Assembly: GCF_915069625.1 (NCBI RefSeq)
Contig: NZ_CAJZFD010000051.1
Span: forward strand, 1 to 11,678
Direction of reading: 5' to 3'
Length of the DNA stretch: 11,678 nt
From: an uncultured Veillonella sp.
GTDB lineage: Bacteria > Bacillota > Negativicutes > Veillonellales > Veillonellaceae
The notes under the pieces are model-generated. The model ran no database searches. It was not told the DNA's origin and saw only the letters and a program-made list of their open reading frames with translations. A program made the position numbers and the translations under genes. Positions 7,904 through 11,678 of this stretch are shown one piece after another (position 1 is the first letter of the stretch; each line of letters starts with the position of its first letter).

Positions 7904-8540
7904 CTGGCTTGGTTTTCCCTACCTTAGGTAGACTCCAATTGTACTTGATGGCTAGCAGACGGATAACGAGTACCACTGTGAAAGCGCCATATACGGCCAT
8001 ACTGTCCCAACTCGATGTGACCATAAGATAATAAACGATGCCTCCAATAATACTAGGCAAGGCATATACATCCTCTTTCAAAACAGATGGGATGCGTTGC
8101 GCCAACATATCGCGGATAATACCGCCACCAACAGCAGTGATTGTACCGAGCAATACAATAAAGATAGGCAACTCTGGATAGAGTTTAAAACCTGCAGAAG
8201 CACCTGTTACTGTAAATGATGCCAGCCCTAATGCATCAGCTAACAAGTAACTAGCTCGACTACGAGGCCCCATAGCATGCTTGCGATATCGACTGTTATA
8301 AATCAAGAACACGATAACAGTTACCACTAAAACAACGGTAACATACACTACATTTCGCAATGAATTTGGTGGAAAATAGCCGAGCAACACGTCCCGTACA
8401 ATACCACCACCAATAGCAGTAGCCAATGCAAGGACAGTCATACCAAATATATCCATCTTCCGGGCTACTCCAACGAGTGCACCGGATACAGCAAAGGCAA
8501 TGGTGCCAATCATATCAAACATATACCAAATAATGTCCAT
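7893..8540 (-). CDS. TRIC/UPF0126 family membrane protein (YicG-like)
   Basis: This 215-residue protein has about seven membrane segments in two repeated halves. Each half carries a kinked-helix motif, GGGIVRD at 44-50 and GGGIIRD at 138-144, the hallmark of prokaryotic TRIC (UPF0126) proteins, which form trimeric cation channels. Its physiological role here is unknown. I start at 8540 because GGGGGAA lies five bases upstream and the predicted promoter fires at about 8594. A longer version from 8630 would begin upstream of that start site, has no ribosome binding site, and adds 30 non-conserved residues. No clear terminator separates it from the next operon, so some read-through is likely. 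Confidence 0.88.
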   Translation of the reverse strand: MDIIWYMFDMIGTIAFAVSGALVGVARKMDIFGMTVLALATAIGGGIVRDVLLGYFPPNSLRNVVYVTVVLVVTVIVFLIYNSRYRKHAMGPRSRASYLLADALGLASFTVTGASAGFKLYPELPIFIVLLGTITAVGGGIIRDMLAQRIPSVLKEDVYALPSIIGGIVYYLMVTSSWDSMAVYGAFTVVLVIRLLAIKYNWSLPKVGKTKPVAK

Positions 8541-8600
8541 AATTCCCCCATATAATCTATTCGCATAACTGCGCACACTGTGATAGACTTTATGTAAGAT

Positions 8601-8630
8601 ATTATACATGAAGAGGTATGCCAATGACAA
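8601..8630 (-). promoter_or_regulatory. promoter for the TRIC-family gene, overlapping the tadA start
   Basis: The minus strand has TTGTCA (8625-8630, five of six consensus bases), an 18-base spacer and a perfect TATAAT (8601-8606). Its -35 lies inside the first codons of tadA, and its spacer contains the tadA ribosome binding site, so the two divergent genes may compete for this DNA. Confidence 0.7.
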
Positions 8631-9169
8631 AAGACATTACACCTATCGATATTGAAAATATGGATGAACGCACACGGGATGAGTATTTCATGGCTATCGC
8701 CATGGAAGAAGCTCGCAAGGCTTATGAACTTGGAGAAATCCCTATTGGTGCCATTCTCGTAAAAGATAATACAATCGTGTCACGCCACCACAATCGTCGT
8801 GAACTTGATCATGATGCAACGGCTCATGCAGAGGTCCTCGTAATCCGCGAAGCATGCGATGTTCTCAAGCGCTGGCGGTTGACTGGTTGTACCCTGTATG
8901 TTACGATAGAGCCGTGTCCGATGTGCGCTGGAGCCATTATTAACAGTCGTATTGATCGTGTTGTATATGGTGCAAGTGATTACAAAGGAGGCGCCGTAGA
9001 ATCGCTATTCAATGTGCTCTCTCATCCTGGTTTAAATCATGAACCAGAACTAGCATCTGGTGTGCTTGGTGATGAATGCAGCCAAATTATGAAAGACTTC
9101 TTTAAAGAGCGCCGTAAAGCACGGAGGAGTACCCAAGAGGCTGAAGGGTCCGCACTCGAAATGCGGTAG
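8624..9169 (+). CDS. tadA: tRNA-specific adenosine deaminase TadA
   Basis: This 181-residue zinc enzyme converts A34 to inosine in tRNA-Arg(ACG) so that it can read CGU, CGC and CGA. The deaminase motif is complete: HAE at 68-70 (His68 zinc ligand, Glu70 proton shuttle) and PCPMC at 97-101 (zinc ligands Cys98 and Cys101). I choose the ATG at 8624, since AAGAGG has proper spacing to it but is too close to the ATG at 8618. The body ends as usual at FFKERRKAR (about 167). The last 14 residues are unusual: they are encoded by the tRNA-Ser gene that starts at 9123, and the TAG stop falls in the tRNA variable arm. This tail is probably an accidental extension. Confidence 0.95.
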   Translation: MTKDITPIDIENMDERTRDEYFMAIAMEEARKAYELGEIPIGAILVKDNTIVSRHHNRRELDHDATAHAEVLVIREACDVLKRWRLTGCTLYVTIEPCPMCAGAIINSRIDRVVYGASDYKGGAVESLFNVLSHPGLNHEPELASGVLGDECSQIMKDFFKERRKARRSTQEAEGSALEMR

Positions 9170-9213
9170 GTCGGGCAACCGGCGCGGGGGTTCAAATCCC
9201 TCCTCCTCTGCCA
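9123..9213 (+). tRNA. tRNA-Ser, anticodon CGA
   Basis: A full class II tRNA can be folded by eye. The acceptor stem GGAGGAG pairs with 9203-9209 (G-U at the first pair), the D stem is CCC/GGG, and the anticodon stem 9150-9154 pairs with 9162-9166 around the loop CTCGAAA, giving anticodon CGA (reads UCG). The long variable arm spans 9167-9185, the T loop is TTCAAAT, and the discriminator G is followed by an encoded CCA (9211-9213). The first 47 bases overlap the 3' end of tadA on the same strand. There is no separate promoter, so it is probably cut from the tadA transcript by RNase P. Confidence 0.97.
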
Positions 9214-9226
9214 TATTTTCAAACGT

Positions 9227-9264
9227 TGCCCCGTGATTGCGTATGCTATCGTAGGGCATTTTTT
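9227..9264 (+). terminator. intrinsic terminator after tadA/tRNA-Ser
   Basis: A stem starting TGCCC (9227-9231) and ending GGGCA (9254-9258), with mostly paired inner arms around TATGC, is followed by six T. It lies 14 bases after the tRNA CCA end and should end the tadA-tRNA transcript. Confidence 0.85.
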
Positions 9265-9341
9265 ATTAGGGTTTATCTGCTTTATCGGTGTTCCTAGATA
9301 TCGTATGACAACGTCATAATTTACCCGTTTTGCCCCTATTC

Positions 9342-9449
9342 TGCCCCTTTTTTAGGGCATTCGAAATATAAGGAAATACTAGCCTCACTTAGCATAATAC
9401 CCTCTTTTCTTGCCCCTTTTTAATGGGGTCGGAAAACTCGGGAAATACT
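9342..9449. repeat. two copies of a 39-base direct repeat
   Basis: Copies at 9342-9380 and 9411-9449 align without gaps at 29 of 39 positions. Both start TGCCCCTTTTT and end GGAAATACT. Each holds a small C-run/G-run hairpin (9342-9359 and 9413-9428). On the minus strand both encode a similar short peptide end (FPYISNALKKGQNRG and FPSFPTPLKRGKKRG). Confidence 0.65.
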
Positions 9450-9471
9450 CCAACTCCATATAATCACCTCT

Positions 9472-9511
9472 AGCCCTCTCTTGATGCTGATCAACATTAA
9501 GAGGGGCTTTT
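9472..9511 (+). terminator. intrinsic terminator hairpin
   Basis: The arms AGCCCTCTCTTGATG (9472-9486) and 9493-9508 pair with one bulge and a G-T pair and are followed by TTTTAT. No gene reads into it from the left apart from read-through of the tRNA, so it may protect the element from host transcription. Confidence 0.75.
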
Positions 9512-9525
9512 ATATGTTTGGATAT

Positions 9526-9698
9526 GTTAAGAAATAACCTTAACATTCCTTAACAATTATATGAAGCCCTCTATAAAAATAACGTCATCATATGTCATCA
9601 AACACTTGAGCATTATATAAAAATAACCTTAACTTTTATTAACCTTATCTTTCCTTATCAAAATAACTCAACTTAATAAAATGATGTCAACTTTTGAC
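9526..9698. repeat. array of phased short repeats (candidate protein-binding sites)
   Basis: AAATAAC occurs at 9532, 9577, 9621 and 9661, at steps of 45, 44 and 40 bases, close to four helical turns. CCTTAAC or CCTTATC occurs at 9538, 9548, 9627, 9643 and 9653, with two pairs exactly 10 bases apart. GTCATCA occurs at 9584 and 9594, again 10 apart. The 13-base AAATAACCTTAAC is exact at 9532 and 9621. The dyad GTCAA-N3-TTGAC (9686-9698) ends the array. Confidence 0.6.
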
Positions 9699-9728
9699 AA
9701 CAGCCCCGCATCACTCACAAGGGCATAA

Positions 9729-9762
9729 GAAAACCCCTACACCGTGTAAACGATGAGGGGCT
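9729..9762 (-). terminator. intrinsic terminator of the minus-strand small-gene operon
   Basis: On the minus strand CCCCTCATC pairs with GGTG-T-AGGGG (one bulge, 9734-9760) and is followed by TTTTCTT. It lies about 260 bases after the 183-aa gene and is the first terminator in its path. Confidence 0.8.
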
Positions 9763-9801
9763 TAATTCTCAATAAATGCTTATCGCATTGCCTGCTTTTC
9801 T

Positions 9802-9925
9802 ATGCGTTTTAGTTATCGATTTTTCATTACTTCCGATAATGTATGCTTATTGGTAGTAATTTCGGAAGTAATTTTTCGCAAGAATGGCTTAACCATGCGG
9901 ATAACTAAACATTACCCAAACGCAT
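9802..9925. repeat. branched (cloverleaf-like) inverted-repeat structure
   Basis: An outer stem is formed by ATGCGTTT (9802-9809) with AAACGCAT (9918-9925), extended by TAGTTATC (9810-9817) with GATAACTA (9900-9907). Inside lie a perfect 11-base stem, ATTACTTCCGA (9826-9836) with 9862-9872, and a small ATGG/CCAT hairpin (9884-9896). A CGCAT at 9784-9788 could pair with 9802-9806 instead. It lies between the 183-aa gene and its terminator, so it would be part of the 3' untranslated RNA or a DNA structure. Confidence 0.6.
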
Positions 9926-10020
9926 GTATATTTGAGCCGTAAATTTATGTATATCTTGATTGTTTTATACGAATTTATCAGAATAATTATAAAATCTGTG
10001 TTGTTGTGTGGTGGTGTAGG

Positions 10021-10572
10021 CTACTCTCTGCCGTTCTCATTTACGGCTAATTTTGCCTGCTCTACGGTCGGTAGGTCTATCCCCTTTTCGAGTATTACTC
10101 CTATGATGCGGTATGTTTTACCTCGTGAGGGTTCTCCCCTACCTCGTAGATACACCTCTATTATATACATAATATCCTCAAAACGTAAGCCCTGCAGGTG
10201 GTACAACGTATCATATAGCCACATTTCTATAAGTACGAGCTTAGCAAATTTACTCTGCCTATCTTCTAGCGTTACGATCGTATCTGATATATCGTGCTTT
10301 TGATTAACCTGTACAGCAGTATCCCCATACTTGGCCACGCCTGCATTAGCCTTGTAATTGTGAATACTATCCCGTAGCTTTTCAATTTCTGCATTGAGTT
10401 TACTGTACCCATTCAGCGTAGCTCTAATTATCCCCTTAGAGGTAACTGTATCACCGTTAAGGGTTATCGTACTAGGGGCAATATAAACAGCGCTCACATG
10501 GGTAATTTTGCGGTTCTTTTCCTTTAAATACTCCTGCTCCTCACGGTACGCCCTATACTCTTTTGCGTTCAT
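10021..10572 (-). CDS. hypothetical phage/mobile-element protein, 183 aa
   Basis: I do not recognise this gene with certainty. The protein is soluble and mostly helical: a charged N-terminal helix (1-22, MNAKEYRAYREEQEYLKEKN), a possible coiled coil (55-75), a longer helical stretch (93-142) and a basic segment with RGRGEPSRGKTYR (143-155). The general layout recalls the small helical phage regulators near terminase genes (ArpU, RinA, DUF1492), but no clear helix-turn-helix is seen. I choose the ATG at 10572, with AGGGGG upstream. An ATG at 10590 would add six residues but has no ribosome binding site. It is the last gene before the terminator at 9760. Confidence 0.75.
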   Translation of the reverse strand: MNAKEYRAYREEQEYLKEKNRKITHVSAVYIAPSTITLNGDTVTSKGIIRATLNGYSKLNAEIEKLRDSIHNYKANAGVAKYGDTAVQVNQKHDISDTIVTLEDRQSKFAKLVLIEMWLYDTLYHLQGLRFEDIMYIIEVYLRGRGEPSRGKTYRIIGVILEKGIDLPTVEQAKLAVNENGRE

Positions 10573-10645
10573 ACAGCCCCCTACATTCAACTAATAAATT
10601 TAATTCACAAAGAGGCAAGCATTGCGCCTGCATGACCTCCGCCAT
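10553..10645 (-). CDS. possible small ORF overlapping the 183-aa gene start, 30 aa
   Basis: The frame encodes 30 residues starting MAEVMQAQCLPLCELN and ending LYERKRV. The ATG at 10645 has GGTGAT five bases upstream. It overlaps the first 20 bases of the 183-aa gene, whose ribosome binding site lies inside it, so it could act as a translated leader coupled to that gene. It holds three cysteines. No known family is recognised, and it may be chance. Confidence 0.35.
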   Translation of the reverse strand: MAEVMQAQCLPLCELNLLVECRGLYERKRV

Positions 10646-10677
10646 TAATCACCATTCACAGTACCTTTTATCTAGCA

Positions 10678-10706
10678 AGTGTATCGAAAATTCCAAATCT
10701 AGGCAA
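10678..10706 (-). promoter_or_regulatory. possible internal promoter for the 30-aa and 183-aa genes
   Basis: The minus strand has TTGCCT (10701-10706), a 17-base spacer and TACACT (10678-10683), four of six matches each. It lies in the only sizeable gap (10646-10807) of the operon, with a predicted start about 25 bases before the 30-aa frame. Confidence 0.35.
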
Positions 10707-10807
10707 TTTTTGGGGTCTCGGCCACCGCCTACTATCAAAAGTCGCTGAAAGAACCTATTAACATTTGACCTATCTATATACTATTAACGAATAGACATTA
10801 TTAATAT

Positions 10808-10987
10808 TTATTTTTGCGCAAAACCATTGTACCACTCGGTATAGGCGTACTCTATTTCTTCATCTGTTGGCTTTCGGTTATACACTTTTGTGAGGGTAAT
10901 CTTTGGTGGCATCTTAGGAATATCGTTAAAGTACAACTCCACGAGCCACCGTGTACGATCAATACGCTCTATCTTCCATTTATCCAT
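10808..10987 (-). CDS. hypothetical small protein, 59 aa
   Basis: The protein starts MDKWKIERIDRTRWLVELYF and ends YTEWYNGFAQK. It has a likely short beta region (residues 13-21 and 29-36) followed by an acidic helix, TDEEIEYAYTEWY (41-53). It is rich in aromatic residues and has no signal peptide or membrane segment. TAGGGGGC lies eight bases before the ATG, close to the stop of the upstream 95-aa gene (12-base gap), which supports it as a real gene of the operon. The family is not recognised. Confidence 0.65.
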   Translation of the reverse strand: MDKWKIERIDRTRWLVELYFNDIPKMPPKITLTKVYNRKPTDEEIEYAYTEWYNGFAQK

Positions 10988-10999
10988 AGTATGCGCCCC

Positions 11000-11287
11000 C
11001 TACCATTCACTAAACTGTATCGGGTGTACCTCAATAAAATAGCCACCTCGCTCGGGTTTTACTGTCATTGTTATTTCTTGTGATAGGTTCTTTTCATTTA
11101 ATAACGCTATAACACGGCTCAATATGGTTAGTTGCTTTGGATCATTCACACAAGCATACACGCTATAGGGTACTGTACTATTTATCATGGTTTTAATTTG
11201 ATGAATAATACCACGCATATGTGTTGCTCTATAGTATTTTATAGCCTTTTCGTAGCCATCTATAAAGCGCTCTCCTGTTGTACTCAT
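11000..11287 (-). CDS. hypothetical protein, 95 aa, mobile-element type
   Basis: I do not recognise this gene. The 95-residue soluble protein has an N-terminal helical part (about 8-36, GYEKAIKYYRATHMRGIIHQI) and a C-terminal alpha/beta part (about 42-90) with VYACV, a helix LTILSRVIALLNEKN, then strands ITMTVKP and GGYFIEV. The C-terminal part resembles the whole of the upstream 65-aa protein. AAAGGAAA precedes the ATG at 11287, and the gap to the 65-aa gene is 15 bases. Tight packing and small size fit an early or accessory phage-type operon. Confidence 0.7.
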   Translation of the reverse strand: MSTTGERFIDGYEKAIKYYRATHMRGIIHQIKTMINSTVPYSVYACVNDPKQLTILSRVIALLNEKNLSQEITMTVKPERGGYFIEVHPIQFSEW

Positions 11288-11302
11288 CTGTATATTTCCT
11301 TT

Positions 11303-11500
11303 CTAGTACTTTTTAAGGGATACTAAATACCGAATTTCACCTCTCACAGGGATAGGCGTTACCTGCATCTCAATATTGCTTAGTTGTGCATCTAATCGTT
11401 TCGCTATTACGTTAACCTCAGTTAGCGAAGAGTATTTTACAAAGCAGTATCTAGCGTAATCATCGCAAATGAAATTATGAACTCTTTCATCTTTCAACAT
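11303..11500 (-). CDS. hypothetical small protein, 65 aa, mobile-element type
   Basis: The protein of 65 residues looks like a single small alpha/beta domain: a strand YCFVKY (18-23), a helix LTEVNVIAKRLDAQ (26-39), then strands IEMQVTPIP and EIRYLVSL. The order and several residues match the C-terminal half of the next gene. AGAAAGGATAT precedes the ATG at 11500. It is the first complete gene of the minus-strand set. No known family is recognised, and function cannot be stated. Confidence 0.65.
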   Translation of the reverse strand: MLKDERVHNFICDDYARYCFVKYSSLTEVNVIAKRLDAQLSNIEMQVTPIPVRGEIRYLVSLKKY

Positions 11501-11559
11501 GTCTATATATCCTTTCTATCATTCACAAGCCCCATTTTGTAAAAATTGAGGTGAGAGAA

Positions 11560-11656
11560 GTTACATTGTAACGACTTTTAGCCATAATTTAGTTACACTT
11601 TTAGTTATTCTCTGATAACCCATGCAAACATAGGAGGCTCTTGTAACTTTTGTAAC
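11560..11656. repeat. cluster of GTTACA/TGTAAC hexamers
   Basis: Five exact copies lie at 11560, 11567, 11592, 11642 and 11651. The first two form the dyad GTTACA-T-TGTAAC, and a related GTTAT-N6-ATAAC dyad is at 11604-11619. It could be an operator array upstream of the small-gene operon. Alternatively it reflects repeated Val-Thr codons in the partial frame that covers it. Confidence 0.5.
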
Positions 11657-11677
11657 CACTTTTTTCAACAAATTATA
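11561..11677 (-). CDS. possible C-terminal end of a gene cut by the window edge
   Basis: A minus-strand frame is open from the right edge for 38 codons to a TAA at 11561. It encodes a basic, Val/Thr/Lys-rich tail (NLLKKVVTKVTRASYV and on to LKVVTM). It would end 61 bases before the 65-aa gene and be its upstream operon neighbour. The length is too short to be sure that it is coding. Confidence 0.3.
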   Translation of the reverse strand, partial: YNLLKKVVTKVTRASYVCMGYQRITKSVTKLWLKVVTM

Positions 11678-11678
11678 T

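Larger units (their letters stand above)
9265..10020. other. gene-poor region rich in repeats and hairpins, next to the tRNA
   Basis: About 750 bases hold no convincing protein gene on either strand. Apart from the features listed separately, there is only a 24-residue minus-strand frame (9385-9459) with GAGGTGAT upstream. The base composition is very AT-rich. The place, just 3' of a tRNA gene, and the dense short repeats are what is expected of the end of an integrated element. Confidence 0.6.

Noticed and set aside
8541..8630. Longer start for the TRIC-family gene at 8630
   Set aside because: The predicted start site of transcription lies downstream of it, and the ATG at 8540 has a good ribosome binding site.
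9037..9259. Two minus-strand open frames with RRRDLNPRAGCPT and EEEGFEPPRRLPDLP peptides
   Set aside because: These are antisense readings of the tRNA-Ser gene and the tadA end, a well-known source of false protein calls.
9526..9700. CRISPR array
   Set aside because: The repeats are only 7-13 bases, the spacers are not unique units of constant size, and no cas genes are visible.
9802..9925. Integron attC-like site suggested by GTTATC/GATAAC arms
   Set aside because: The arms do not fit the attC core consensus (RYYYAAC/GTTRRRY), and no integron integrase or cassette is present.
9932..10303. Plus-strand 123-codon open frame
   Set aside because: It runs opposite the 183-aa gene, has no convincing ribosome binding site, and its protein has no sensible composition. 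I treat it as a shadow.
10714..10726. GGTGGCCGAGACC on the minus strand, like the D-arm of a class II tRNA
   Set aside because: No acceptor stem, anticodon arm or T loop can be folded around it.

Overview
The window looks like an AT-rich, low-GC chromosome of a diderm Firmicute. Veillonella or a close Negativicutes relative is my best guess. The guess rests on the overall look of the proteins, the strong AGGAGG-type ribosome binding sites, and an exported protein with a TolA-like charged tail. It is not based on a database search. The left 9.2 kb is ordinary chromosomal coding DNA. The right 2.4 kb has a different character and looks like one end of an integrated element.

Region 1 (about 77-4712, all minus strand) reads as one tight operon in the order dat, metN, metI, yerC, TauE/SafE-family permease, SDR oxidoreductase. 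It starts at an extended -10 promoter at 4704-4712 and probably ends at a weak AT-rich terminator at 77-103. The content suggests handling of amino acids and sulfur compounds: a D-amino acid aminotransferase, the ATPase and permease of a methionine importer, a small TrpR-fold regulator, and an exporter of a family that often moves sulfur compounds. No MetQ-type binding protein lies in the window. MetNI systems can import D-methionine and Dat can deaminate D-amino acids, so D-methionine salvage is a reasonable inference.

Region 2 (4767-7903, minus strand) holds an exported DUF4127 protein with a Lys/Ala/Glu-rich tail, followed by a multi-pass acyltransferase-3 membrane protein. A good promoter (7876-7903) precedes the pair and a strong intrinsic terminator (4767-4813) follows it. 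The pair probably acts at the cell envelope.

Region 3 (7893-9264) holds a TRIC/UPF0126 membrane protein on the minus strand and tadA on the plus strand. They are transcribed divergently from overlapping control DNA. The 3' end of tadA runs 47 bases into a complete tRNA-Ser(CGA) gene, so the tRNA sequence encodes the last 14 residues and the stop codon of TadA. A terminator follows the tRNA.

Region 4 (9265-11678) begins just after the tRNA, a classic integration site. About 750 bases have no convincing protein gene. They contain short repeats, two copies of a 39-base repeat, terminators and a branched inverted-repeat structure. Beyond that lies a minus-strand set of small unrecognised genes (65, 95, 59, 30 and 183 aa) with good ribosome binding sites and phage or mobile-element character. 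Two neighbours (65 and 95 aa) appear to share a domain. No integrase is visible, so any element must continue past the right edge.
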